Shown here: piece by piece, positions 19,821 to 29,667 of the stretch
Numbering within the stretch: position 1 is the stretch's first letter
Layout of the letters: each line of letters starts with the position of its first letter
DNA from: an uncultured Bacteroidota bacterium
GTDB taxonomy: Bacteria; Bacteroidota; Bacteroidia; JABEUT01
DNA length: 64,000 nucleotides
Assembly: GCA_903863935.1 (NCBI GenBank)
Contig: CAIPDV010000121.1
Location: forward strand, 1-64,000
Reading direction: 5' to 3'
Program-made: the position numbers and the translations under genes
The notes under the pieces: model-generated
What the model was told of the DNA's origin: nothing
What the model saw: the letters and a program-made list of their open reading frames with translations, nothing else
Databases searched by the model: none

Positions 19821-21142
19821 TTACTCGGCGCGTGCAGCGTCGAGAAACCTACAAGTTTATCGTAAAACAGCCCTATTTGCCGGTAATAGACATAGAAGAA
19901 ATAGGTATTCGTAGTCTCAAAATGGTTACCCTCTATAAGTGTAACATCTGCTACCCCCGAACCATTTTTAAGGTAGGCATACTGGTATTCGTAATAGCCC
20001 TGTTTTAAATAGGCCGACCCGACATAGCCATGTCTCATTTTATTGTAATGCATTTCGAAATCAGACTGGCATTTCCAATCTGACAAAGCCCCGAAAATAT
20101 AGAGTTTGCCGGTTGTAATTTCTGAATCAAGAGGCATATAAAAATCAATCCACACATATTGGGAATTGATGGGTGTGCTGTCATCATCCTTATCCTGAAT
20201 AAGATATTGCCCACCTATATCGGCAAAGGTGTAATATTGTTGAGAGGTGCGCGGTTCATCGGGTTTCAGTTTTATCTCGTAAGTCTCTTTGTTATCTACA
20301 AAGGCATCCTCATTTTGGGTGAGGTATTTCAGGCTGGTCATGTCAAAGGAACGGAACTGGTTGCCTCCATCGAAACTGTTGTTATAGTCCAAATCATAAA
20401 TAAGTGAATTACCCTGAACATTGTTGGGCTGAAAACCAGTCAATGCATTATCCCATCTGCCATTCTGGCTTACAAATATCTGCAGGGCATGGAATGGGTC
20501 GGTTATCTGCATCCGTAAAGTGTTGATGGTAAACATCACCTCCTGTTTGGTAAATAATCCACCGCCAATGCCACGCTTTTCGGTCCCAAGAACACTAACC
20601 CCATTCTCATATACATACACCTTACGGGTAAAAATAAGGCTATCCGGATTGTTGTCTTTAAATACTTTCAGGATATAATTCCCTGACAACAACAACTGCA
20701 TATTCGCATTTGGCAATACTAACCTGTAGTGGGTATATTTCTGAAAAGTATTGAATGAATAATAGTATTCGTTAATTTGGTCGGTGCTGAATCCTTTCAG
20801 ATAATCGAACGCAACAATATCAGAAGGAGACCAGTCGGCATCGCAATGAACGAGTGTATACGAATATTGTACAAAATCTCCGGCCAGGTCGTCAAAATCA
20901 AGTTGGAGCAGATCGCCGGAATTGAGCTGAACGATTGGCGGAGAGAACTTCCATCCTATCTGGTGTAATTGTAAGCTTTTTATATAATCCTTATAAATTG
21001 TATCGGTATATCTAATTTTGGGTTCGTCACTTTTTTGGGAAGCCTTAATCCCCGAGAATACAAAGCAAGACCATACAACTAAAAAAATCCGGCAGAAATT
21101 AAAGAGACTGCTTCGTTCCTCGCAGTGACGTGAATCCGTCAT
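19817..21142 (-). CDS. DUF5103 / T9SS plug-like domain protein
   Basis: IRYTDTIYKDYIKSLQLHQIGWKFSPPIVQLNSGDLLQLDFDDL...DADWSPSD...YYYSFNTFQKYTHYRLVLPN; ORF extends to 21295 but ATG at 21142 directly precedes the hydrophobic signal-like segment. Confidence 0.8.
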   Translation of the reverse strand: MTDSRHCEERSSLFNFCRIFLVVWSCFVFSGIKASQKSDEPKIRYTDTIYKDYIKSLQLHQIGWKFSPPIVQLNSGDLLQLDFDDLAGDFVQYSYTLVHCDADWSPSDIVAFDYLKGFSTDQINEYYYSFNTFQKYTHYRLVLPNANMQLLLSGNYILKVFKDNNPDSLIFTRKVYVYENGVSVLGTEKRGIGGGLFTKQEVMFTINTLRMQITDPFHALQIFVSQNGRWDNALTGFQPNNVQGNSLIYDLDYNNSFDGGNQFRSFDMTSLKYLTQNEDAFVDNKETYEIKLKPDEPRTSQQYYTFADIGGQYLIQDKDDDSTPINSQYVWIDFYMPLDSEITTGKLYIFGALSDWKCQSDFEMHYNKMRHGYVGSAYLKQGYYEYQYAYLKNGSGVADVTLIEGNHFETTNTYFFYVYYRQIGLFYDKLVGFSTLHAPSN

Positions 21143-21168
21143 TGCGAGAATAGCGAAGCAATCTCTTT
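21102..21168. repeat. Dispersed palindromic element, copy 1
   Basis: agagactgcttcgttcctcgcagtgac / gtcattgcgagaatagcgaagcaatctct imperfect inverted arms. Confidence 0.85.
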
Positions 21169-21331
21169 CTTTAACGCTGCGTTTACCAGATAAACCAACT
21201 TTCAACAGATGATACAAATCATCTGTTTTACGCCTGTTTAAAGGCTTTACGGTTATGTATAATGAATCTTTAATCTTACTTGAATTTAAAAGCATAAATT
21301 TGTAATCCCATGAATTCAGTTTTACAAAGAT

Positions 21332-22531
21332 ATGAATGTATATTTTGATAATGCAGCAACAACAGCATTAGATGCTGAAGTATTAAAAGAAATGGTAAAA
21401 GTGCTTGAAGGCAAGCATGGCAACCCATCTTCCATCCATTCCTTCGGGCGCGAAGCCAAGGCGATGGTGGAAAAAGCCCGGAAAACCATTGCCCACCACC
21501 TGAATGTTTCACCATCGGAAATTTTCTTCACATCCGGTGGGACGGAAGCTGACAACATGGCTATCCGTTGCGCGGTTGACGAATACAAGATAAAGCACAT
21601 CATCAGCAGCCCGCTGGAACACCATGCCGTTCTTCATTCTATTGAAGATCTGGTGCATAAAGGCAAGGTTACTGTGGGCCATGTAAAGTTGAAAGAAAAC
21701 GCCCGCCCGGATGAATCGTTCGGACGGGGGCATATTGATTTGCTGGATCTGGAAAAACAATTGCAGGAACATCCACATGCTTTAGTCTCTTTAATGCATG
21801 CCAATAACGAAATTGGAAACATTTTACCCATTGAGGAAGTAGGAGAATTGTGTAAAAAATACAATGCCGTTTTCCATTCTGACACCGTACAATCTATTTG
21901 TCATTATCCGATTGACCTGCAAAAAATACATGTTGATTTTATTGCTGCGGCTGCGCATAAATTCCATGGACCAAAAGGCTCCGGCTTTATTTATATCAAA
22001 GGCTCACGCAAGATAGCTCCGCTCATTCACGGTGGCGGACAGGAACGAAATATGCGTGGCGGAACTGAAAATGTAGCCGGGATTATTGGTTTAGCTAAAG
22101 CCTTTGAACTTGCGCATATCCACATGAAAGAACATGCTGACCATATTCAGCATTTAAAAACCCATCTGATCAACCGCCTTGAAGAAGAATTAAAGGGTGT
22201 TAAATTTAATGGAGATGCCAAAGGGAATTCGCTCTATACTGTGTTAAACGTAATGCTTCCGGAGACAGATGATTACGAAATGATGCTCATGAAACTCGAT
22301 ATGGATGGAATTGCCGCATCCGCCGGAAGTGCCTGTTCATCCGGTAGCAATGTGGGCTCTCATGTTATTGCTTCACTTGGTGTAAATATTGACCGCAGAC
22401 CGGTAATCCGGTTCTCGTTTTCAAAGTACAATACCATTGCGGAAGTAGATTTCCTGGTGGAGACTCTTAAATCGTATTATCCGGCGGACATATTGAAAAA
22501 GTCTGCTGTTAGCAAGAACGCCGTTAATTAA
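21332..22531 (+). CDS. Cysteine desulfurase (IscS/NifS family)
   Basis: MNVYFDNAATTALDAEVL, HGNPSSIHSFGREAK, FTSGGTEADNMAI, AAAHKFHGPKGSGFIYI, SAGSACSSGS. Confidence 0.95.
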   Translation: MNVYFDNAATTALDAEVLKEMVKVLEGKHGNPSSIHSFGREAKAMVEKARKTIAHHLNVSPSEIFFTSGGTEADNMAIRCAVDEYKIKHIISSPLEHHAVLHSIEDLVHKGKVTVGHVKLKENARPDESFGRGHIDLLDLEKQLQEHPHALVSLMHANNEIGNILPIEEVGELCKKYNAVFHSDTVQSICHYPIDLQKIHVDFIAAAAHKFHGPKGSGFIYIKGSRKIAPLIHGGGQERNMRGGTENVAGIIGLAKAFELAHIHMKEHADHIQHLKTHLINRLEEELKGVKFNGDAKGNSLYTVLNVMLPETDDYEMMLMKLDMDGIAASAGSACSSGSNVGSHVIASLGVNIDRRPVIRFSFSKYNTIAEVDFLVETLKSYYPADILKKSAVSKNAVN

Positions 22532-22549
22532 GAAATGAACATAAATGAC

Positions 22550-22614
22550 GTCACTGCGAGGAACGAAGCAGTCTCAACTACTAAAGAGATTGCTTCGCAA
22601 AGCCTCGCAATGAC
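22550..22614. repeat. Dispersed palindromic element, copy 2
   Basis: gtcactgcgaggaacgaagcagtctc is the exact reverse complement of the copy 1 arm; partner arm gagattgcttcgcaaagcctcgcaatgac. Confidence 0.85.
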
Positions 22615-22641
22615 GAACAAATACAGATTTGCAATAGATAA

Positions 22642-23415
22642 ATGCAGTTAACAGACACCCACACGCACTTATTTGCCGAAGAATTTAATGCCGACATGGC
22701 AGATATGATTCAGCGTGCGATTGATAAGGGTGTTACCAAATGTTTCCTTCCTAATATTGATGTTTCCAGCATCTCTGCCTTGCTGAAAGCTGCCGATGAT
22801 TTTCCAGTAATATGCCTTCCTATGATGGGACTGCACCCCTGTTCGGTTGATACGAATTTTGAACAACAATTAGCAGAAATAAAGCCCTGGTTTGAGAAGA
22901 GAAAATTCTTTGGTGTTGGTGAAATCGGAATAGACCTTTTTCATGATGTTACTTTTGCAGAACAGCAAAAAACTGCTTTCAGAACCCAGATCAACTGGGC
23001 TAAAGAACTGAACTTACCAATTATTATTCATTGCCGGAATTCCTTCAAAGAAGTAATGGAAATTGTTGCGGAACTGCACGATTCAAGCTTAAAAGGAATC
23101 TTTCATTGCTTTACCGGAACTACAGAAGAAGCCCACCAGGTAATGGATTTAAAAACATTTAAAATGGGTATTGGCGGAGTTGTTACATACAAAAACAGCA
23201 CATTACCACAAGTGCTCGCTGGCATACCATTATCCTACATTGTTTTAGAAACCGACTCTCCATATCTACCCCCGGTTCCCTTCAGAGGCAAGCGAAACGA
23301 GAGTTCTTATATTTATTACGTAGCCGACAAACTATCGGAAATATATCGCTTTCCAATTGAAAAAATTGCAGAAGCAACCACGCAAAATGCAATGGATGTT
23401 TTCGGACAGATCTGA
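22642..23415 (+). CDS. TatD family metal-dependent hydrolase
   Basis: TDTHTHLFAEEF, GLHPCSVD, GVGEIGIDLF, IIIHCRNSF, FHCFTGT, LETDSPYLPP. Confidence 0.95.
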   Translation: MQLTDTHTHLFAEEFNADMADMIQRAIDKGVTKCFLPNIDVSSISALLKAADDFPVICLPMMGLHPCSVDTNFEQQLAEIKPWFEKRKFFGVGEIGIDLFHDVTFAEQQKTAFRTQINWAKELNLPIIIHCRNSFKEVMEIVAELHDSSLKGIFHCFTGTTEEAHQVMDLKTFKMGIGGVVTYKNSTLPQVLAGIPLSYIVLETDSPYLPPVPFRGKRNESSYIYYVADKLSEIYRFPIEKIAEATTQNAMDVFGQI

Positions 23416-23506
23416 GCAGAACCGTACACTAAGATTTATCGCCAATTTGGATTATTTAACAATATCCATCCCTTTTAAAAGTTATTTTTACACTTTATTT
23501 ATTTCC

Positions 23507-25159
23507 ATGAAAACTACACTGCTTCTAATTTCCTGCTCCTTGCCTGTAGTAGCATTTTCGCAAGCTAACGTTGATGTTACACCCAATGTAAAAAGTGCTA
23601 CACTTTATCAAAATGGTGCATTGGTAACCCATGAGGGAGACGCTAACCTTGACGCGGGTAAAACAACCGTACTATTTCATGGACTGCCTTCCGGCATTGA
23701 CAAGCAAAGTATACAACTGTCGTCAAATGGTGACATTGTAATTTTGTCTGTCACCTCTCATGACGATTATCTGAGCATAAACAGAAATAATTCGAAAGTA
23801 AAAATGTGGCAGGATTCTATCGGATCGCTTACTGAAGACTATCAATCCGTAAGAAATGAGATTTCTATTCTGGAAGACGCTAAAAAACTGCTTGATAATA
23901 ACCGCAGTGTAGGCGGCACCTCAACAGGTACTACTGTTTTAGCTGTAAAATCGATGTATGAATATTATATAAAACAGGTAAATGAAATTGATGATTCGCT
24001 CCTGTTATTACATAAAAGAGAAAACAAATATTTAAGCAAGATCAGAAAAGTTTCTGATGAAATGGCCGAGTGGAAATCAAGGACTGATACGGTTGCTAAT
24101 GATGTGGAAGCAACCATCTCCTCTGATAAAAGACAAAAAGTAAGTTTCCATCTTTCCTATCTTACCTACGATGCAAGCTGGTCGCCGGTCTATGATCTGC
24201 GCGCTCAGGACACCAAGCATTCATGCCAGTTTTCGTACAAAGCAAATATCTCACAGCATACCGGACAGGACTGGAACAACATTGACCTTACATTATCCTC
24301 TTCAAACCCTGAAGTTAGCCAAACTGCACCAACGCTGAACCCGTGGTATTTATCGTATGCCTATACACTTGCAGTTACGGATGCAAGTGGCGCAGCAACT
24401 GGTTGGAACTACAATGGTAATGGCAATACACTAGGTATAAGTAACGCTAGTAATTATTCGGTGATGAAGAGTACTAAGAATATCGATATTCAACAAAAGG
24501 AAAACCGTTACGAAACCAAAGGGATTGGTAATACAACTACAGAAAACCAATTATCGGTGGAGTTTCATATTGATGTGCCTTACACTCTTCCTTCTGATGA
24601 CAAGCCGCATACGGTGGAAATAAAAAAATACGATTTGAATGCAATTTATCACTACCTCACTATTCCTAAATTACAAAAGGACGTATTTCTCTTAGCAGGA
24701 ATAACACAATGGGAAGACCTGAATATTCTGGCCGGAGAAGTGAATATTTACTATGATGGGGCCTATGTTGGAAAATCATCGATTACCCCTGAGGCCACTT
24801 CAGACACACTGAATTTTTCACTCGGCATGGATAAAAAGATTGTAGTGAAAAGAACAAGGACAAAAGATTTCTCTTCCTCCAAATGGATCGGCAGTACAAG
24901 AACACAAACCTTTGGCTGGGTAATAACCCTTCATAATTCACAAAATGATTCGCTTACCATGGATGTATATGACCAGATACCAAAATCAACCGATAAAGAC
25001 ATAGTGGTAACAGAACAGGATCTTGGCGGAGCAAAAGAGAACGCAACAGGAAAACTAAGCTGGCGAGTATCGATGGCAGCAGGAGAAACAAAGAAACTCA
25101 CATTCTCCTATTCTGTAAAATATCCCAAAGACAGAACCCTATCAAACCTCTGGCAATGA
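23507..25159 (+). CDS. DUF4139 (MuiA-like) protein, paralog 1
   Basis: Signal peptide MKTTLLLISCSLPVVAFSQ; SATLYQNGALVTHEG; YDASWSPVYDLRA; ORF track start 23357 overlaps tatD, ATG 23507 is likelier. Confidence 0.85.
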   Translation: MKTTLLLISCSLPVVAFSQANVDVTPNVKSATLYQNGALVTHEGDANLDAGKTTVLFHGLPSGIDKQSIQLSSNGDIVILSVTSHDDYLSINRNNSKVKMWQDSIGSLTEDYQSVRNEISILEDAKKLLDNNRSVGGTSTGTTVLAVKSMYEYYIKQVNEIDDSLLLLHKRENKYLSKIRKVSDEMAEWKSRTDTVANDVEATISSDKRQKVSFHLSYLTYDASWSPVYDLRAQDTKHSCQFSYKANISQHTGQDWNNIDLTLSSSNPEVSQTAPTLNPWYLSYAYTLAVTDASGAATGWNYNGNGNTLGISNASNYSVMKSTKNIDIQQKENRYETKGIGNTTTENQLSVEFHIDVPYTLPSDDKPHTVEIKKYDLNAIYHYLTIPKLQKDVFLLAGITQWEDLNILAGEVNIYYDGAYVGKSSITPEATSDTLNFSLGMDKKIVVKRTRTKDFSSSKWIGSTRTQTFGWVITLHNSQNDSLTMDVYDQIPKSTDKDIVVTEQDLGGAKENATGKLSWRVSMAAGETKKLTFSYSVKYPKDRTLSNLWQ

Positions 25160-26817
25160 TAACAACTAATTTTTTCAGGAGAATAATTCCGGTTGCAATA
25201 GCATGCACTATACCTGTGTTGGTATTTTCCCAGCCTTCGGTTGATATTACTCCAAAGGTTAAAAGTGTAACACTTTATCAAAATGGTGCATTGGTAACAC
25301 ATGAAGGAGAAGCAAGTATTGGCACGGGCAAAACTACTGTGGTGTTTCATGGCTTGCCATCAAGTATTGACAAGCAAAGTATACAGCTGTCATCCAATGG
25401 GGATATTGTGATACTGTCGGTAACTTCGCATGACGACTATCTGAGCATTAACCGAAACAATACGAAGGTGAAAAGGTGGCAGGATTCGCTGGAAGGCCTG
25501 ACCGAGGAACTTCAAACAATAAACAACAGAATATCCATTCTTGTGGATGCAAAAAAATTACTAGACGACAACCTTAAAGTTGGTGGAACATCAACCGGAA
25601 CCACAGTTGCAGCCGTTAAGTCAATGTATGCCTATTACGTAAAACAGGTGCATATACTTGACGATTCGCTTATGCTCCTCCATAAAAGACAATACCGCTA
25701 TGAGAACCGAATGAAAAAAATTGGTAATGAAGTGGAAGAATGGAAAGCAAGAACAGATACGGTAGCAAGTGATGTGGAAGCATCCATCTCTTCCGATAAA
25801 AGACAGGCGGTAGGTTTTCATCTTTCTTACCTCACATATGATGCTGCCTGGGCTCCTGTATATGATCTGCGGGCACAAGACACGAAACAACCCTGCCAGT
25901 TTTCATATAAAGCCAACATCTCGCAGCACACCGGCCAGGATTGGAATAATATTGACCTTACATTATCCTCTTCAAACCCGGTGGTGAATCAAACCGCACC
26001 TACTTTATCCCCTTGGTTTTTAACCTTTCAGCAGGTTATGAACTCATTGAATGAAATTACAACCGTTAACGCAGGTACTAATGCAAGATACGCGGAGTCT
26101 ACACCAAAGGCTGTTACTTTTTCCTCAGAACGTGCTGAAGATAAAGATGAGGAGAAAACAGATATATATACCACCCATGAAATTGGAAATACAACGAGTC
26201 AAAATCAACTATCAGTAGAATTCCATATTGACCAGCCATACACACTTCCTTCCGATGACAAACCTCATATGGTTGAAATTAAGAAATATGATTTGAAAGC
26301 CATTTATCATTACCAAACCATTCCCAAATTGCAGAGAGATGTGTTTTTGCTGGCAGGTATTACCCAATGGGAAGATCTGAACATTCTTCCGGGAGAAGTG
26401 AATATATATTATGCAGGAGGTTATGTAGGCAAATCATACATTAGCCCTGAGAATACTGCCGATACACTGAACTTCTCCCTAGGAATGGATAAAAAAATTG
26501 TTGTAAAAAGGACAAGAACAAAAGATTTTTCTTCAACCCAATGGATTGGAAGCAATAAAACACAGACCTTTGGCTGGGTTATTACACTTCATAACGCACA
26601 AAACGATTCCTTAACTATGGATGTGTTCGATCAGATACCACTTACAACAGATAAAGATATTATTGTTACCCCATTGGATCTGGGAGGAGCAAAAGAAAAT
26701 GAGTCGGGCAAATTAACATGGCATGTATCCCTTGCTGCCGGCGAAACAAAGAAACTTATATTCTCTTATTCCGTTAAATATCCTAAAGATAAGACAATAC
26801 CGAATTTGTGGCAGTAA
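25156..26817 (+). CDS. DUF4139 (MuiA-like) protein, paralog 2
   Basis: ATGA overlap with paralog 1; long near-identical stretches such as DKQSIQLSSNGDIVILSVTSHDDYLSINRNN. Confidence 0.87.
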   Translation: MITTNFFRRIIPVAIACTIPVLVFSQPSVDITPKVKSVTLYQNGALVTHEGEASIGTGKTTVVFHGLPSSIDKQSIQLSSNGDIVILSVTSHDDYLSINRNNTKVKRWQDSLEGLTEELQTINNRISILVDAKKLLDDNLKVGGTSTGTTVAAVKSMYAYYVKQVHILDDSLMLLHKRQYRYENRMKKIGNEVEEWKARTDTVASDVEASISSDKRQAVGFHLSYLTYDAAWAPVYDLRAQDTKQPCQFSYKANISQHTGQDWNNIDLTLSSSNPVVNQTAPTLSPWFLTFQQVMNSLNEITTVNAGTNARYAESTPKAVTFSSERAEDKDEEKTDIYTTHEIGNTTSQNQLSVEFHIDQPYTLPSDDKPHMVEIKKYDLKAIYHYQTIPKLQRDVFLLAGITQWEDLNILPGEVNIYYAGGYVGKSYISPENTADTLNFSLGMDKKIVVKRTRTKDFSSTQWIGSNKTQTFGWVITLHNAQNDSLTMDVFDQIPLTTDKDIIVTPLDLGGAKENESGKLTWHVSLAAGETKKLIFSYSVKYPKDKTIPNLWQ

Positions 26818-26836
26818 TCAGGCCGAACGATAACTT

Positions 26837-29125
26837 ATGAAAATATACTTCACCAGGCACATTCGAATACGAAGGACGTTTTACTTTTTCCCTTTTCAGC
26901 TTATGCTGATGACAGTAAAAAAGAACTTCTATTACATACTTATCTGGCTTGTTTTTTTTGGGTTTATTACGCACAATATAGGTGCTAAATATGGTGTACC
27001 CTATCTGTTCCTTTACCCGGAATACCTTAATAAGGTTAATTTCCTTTCCTATCTGCTCCTTGGGTTTTCAACCGGAGGGTTGATTATGGCTTTCAATATT
27101 TCGAGCTACGTAATAAACAGTTTTCGCTTCCCATTCCTTGCAACCCTTGAAAGGCCATTTTTTGTTTACTTTCTGAATAACTTACCAATTCCTTTGGCTT
27201 TTATCATAACTTATATAGCTGCGGTCTTTCATTTTCGTATTAACGACAATGTTCCTACATCCCTTATCCTGCTTCACGTAACGGGTTTTTTAATAGGAGT
27301 TCTTAACTTCATGATCATAACTATTTTCTATTTTTATCTTTTCGATAAAAATGTGTTCAGGATGTTTGGAGTTGGGCCAATCAGGGCCTCTAAAATAAAG
27401 TATTCTAAAATAAAAAAGAACGAAGAAATTGATGCAATATGGAAGACAGAGGCTCATCTCCCATTGTCCTATTCCGACCGTTCATGGTTTGTGGAAACAT
27501 ATTTGGCAGGTGGCTTTAAAGTAAGGCTTGCACGCGGCATTAAGCATTATCACAACAATTTACTGGAAAGCATTTTCAAACATAACCACCAAATGGGTGC
27601 CATATTTGAAATTGTTGCCATTGTGAGCCTCCTTACAATGGGACTTTTCCGTCAAAACCCAATATTTATGGTACCTGCGGGAGCCAGCATCATGTTGCTT
27701 TTTACCGTATTCATTATGCTAATTAGCGCACTGCATACATGGTTCAGGGGATGGACCGGAACTATTGTAATACTGCTGTTTTTTTGTGTTGATTATTTTT
27801 CCCGTACACATTGGTCTTACTTTTCTGCCAAAGCATATGGAATGAATTATTCGGTTCCGGCTGCCGAATATTCTTATGATGCATTTGATAAGATGCGCAA
27901 GGATACAACAACACTCAGGGTAGATAAGAATAATGTTTTAAGCATTGTGGAGAAATGGAAAGAACGCAATTCCCTGGCAGATACGCTGGATAATAATAAC
28001 CCCGACCTTGTAATTATCAATACCAGCGGCGGTGGCCTTCGTTCAACTTTATGGTCGTTCTTTTCATTGCAATATCTTGACAGTTTATCGAACGGAAACC
28101 TTTTTAAACACGCTGAGCTTATTACAGGTTCATCCGGTGGAGTTATCGGCGCAGCCTATTACCGGGAGCTTTATCTGGAAAAACTGCAAGGGAAGAATAT
28201 TGATCTGAACAGCCGTTCTTATTTCGATAAAATAGGTCAGGATATGCTGAACCCAATTGTGTTCACTATTGCAACAAATGATGTGGCATTCCGCTTTCAG
28301 CACTTTAACGACGGACCGAATACTTATACTAAAGACAGAGCTTATGCCTTTGAAGAAAAATTGAATGCAAATACAGACAGTGTAATGGCAAAAAGGCTAA
28401 AGGACTATAAATTACCGGAAGCGCAAGGAATTATCCCAATGATGATTATAACACCATCCATTGTGAATGACGGACGCAAGATGCTTATTTCGCCACAGGG
28501 AATGTCGTTTATGACCGGCTACGATATTGACACCACTTTAACCTATCGCCCTATCACTCAATCCATAGAATTTTCGAGGCTTTTCAAAGAACAAAATGCA
28601 CAAAATCTTTTCTTCACAAGCGCACTCCGCATGAACTCGACATTCCCATTCATCTCTCCGCTTACAGAGTTACCAAGTGACCCTGCAATTGAAGTAATGG
28701 ATGCCGGAATGATTGATAATTTTGGTTTGGAAGAAGCTGTTAAATTCATTTATACATATCGAACATGGTTGCCTAAACATGTCCGCCGCATCATTATTAT
28801 TCAAATCCGCGACCAGGTGAAAAAACAACGCATTTGGGGTAATTCACCTACCGATCTTCTTGGAAGCATAACCTTTCCCGTTACCCAATTTTACAACAGT
28901 TTGTTTCCAGTTGAAAACTTCAAAGAAGACCGCATGGTGGAATACATGAGCCAATGGTATAAAGGAAAAGTAAATGTGGTGTATTTCCAGCTTAACAATA
29001 ATGGCAATGAAGACATTTCATTGAGTTGGAGACTTACCGATCGGGAAAAAGATACCGTCCTGAATTCCATGAAAACAATGGAAAATCAGGATGCAATTCA
29101 GCAACTGAAGAGGTTGATGAAGTAA
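26837..29125 (+). CDS. Patatin-like phospholipase with N-terminal membrane domain
   Basis: NTSGGGLRSTLWS, ITGSSGGVIGA (GxSxG), VMDAGMIDNFG; multiple TMs in the first ~330 aa. Confidence 0.8.
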   Translation: MKIYFTRHIRIRRTFYFFPFQLMLMTVKKNFYYILIWLVFFGFITHNIGAKYGVPYLFLYPEYLNKVNFLSYLLLGFSTGGLIMAFNISSYVINSFRFPFLATLERPFFVYFLNNLPIPLAFIITYIAAVFHFRINDNVPTSLILLHVTGFLIGVLNFMIITIFYFYLFDKNVFRMFGVGPIRASKIKYSKIKKNEEIDAIWKTEAHLPLSYSDRSWFVETYLAGGFKVRLARGIKHYHNNLLESIFKHNHQMGAIFEIVAIVSLLTMGLFRQNPIFMVPAGASIMLLFTVFIMLISALHTWFRGWTGTIVILLFFCVDYFSRTHWSYFSAKAYGMNYSVPAAEYSYDAFDKMRKDTTTLRVDKNNVLSIVEKWKERNSLADTLDNNNPDLVIINTSGGGLRSTLWSFFSLQYLDSLSNGNLFKHAELITGSSGGVIGAAYYRELYLEKLQGKNIDLNSRSYFDKIGQDMLNPIVFTIATNDVAFRFQHFNDGPNTYTKDRAYAFEEKLNANTDSVMAKRLKDYKLPEAQGIIPMMIITPSIVNDGRKMLISPQGMSFMTGYDIDTTLTYRPITQSIEFSRLFKEQNAQNLFFTSALRMNSTFPFISPLTELPSDPAIEVMDAGMIDNFGLEEAVKFIYTYRTWLPKHVRRIIIIQIRDQVKKQRIWGNSPTDLLGSITFPVTQFYNSLFPVENFKEDRMVEYMSQWYKGKVNVVYFQLNNNGNEDISLSWRLTDREKDTVLNSMKTMENQDAIQQLKRLMK

Positions 29126-29179
29126 TTCGACTTATAAAAGTTATTCCTGTTTGCTAGCTTTACATTTTCGTATTCGTGT

Positions 29180-29665
29180 ATGGCACCCACTTTTAAAAAG
29201 ACATTTATTCTTTTAACAATTCTCCCGGTTTTATTAATCGGCAATAAAGTAAACATTGTAAATTTCGAACAACTGCAAACATACGCTGCGCATAAAACGA
29301 ACGACACACTTTACGTGGTTAATTTTTGGGCTACATGGTGCGACCCTTGCGTGAAAGAATTACCTGCCTTTCAGGAGGTATATAAAAAGTATTCATCAAA
29401 AAAGGTGAAGATGATCTATGTCAGTATGAACTCAGCAAAAGAACTTAATAAAGTGGAGGATTTTGCGAATACCCATAAGATGGAACCATTGGTTTTATTG
29501 CTGAACGGCGGCAACCCCAATGATTGGATTGACAAGGTGGACAGTTCATGGAGTGGTGCAATTCCAGCTACTATTATGTATAAATCGGGGAAAAAGGTTT
29601 ATTTTCGCGAAGGGGATTTTACCTCTGCATCCCTCGATAAAATAATTCAATCTAAAATTAAATAG
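29180..29665 (+). CDS. TlpA-like thioredoxin-fold protein
   Basis: VVNFWATWCDPCVKELPAFQEVY. Confidence 0.9.
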   Translation: MAPTFKKTFILLTILPVLLIGNKVNIVNFEQLQTYAAHKTNDTLYVVNFWATWCDPCVKELPAFQEVYKKYSSKKVKMIYVSMNSAKELNKVEDFANTHKMEPLVLLLNGGNPNDWIDKVDSSWSGAIPATIMYKSGKKVYFREGDFTSASLDKIIQSKIK

Positions 29666-29667
29666 CC

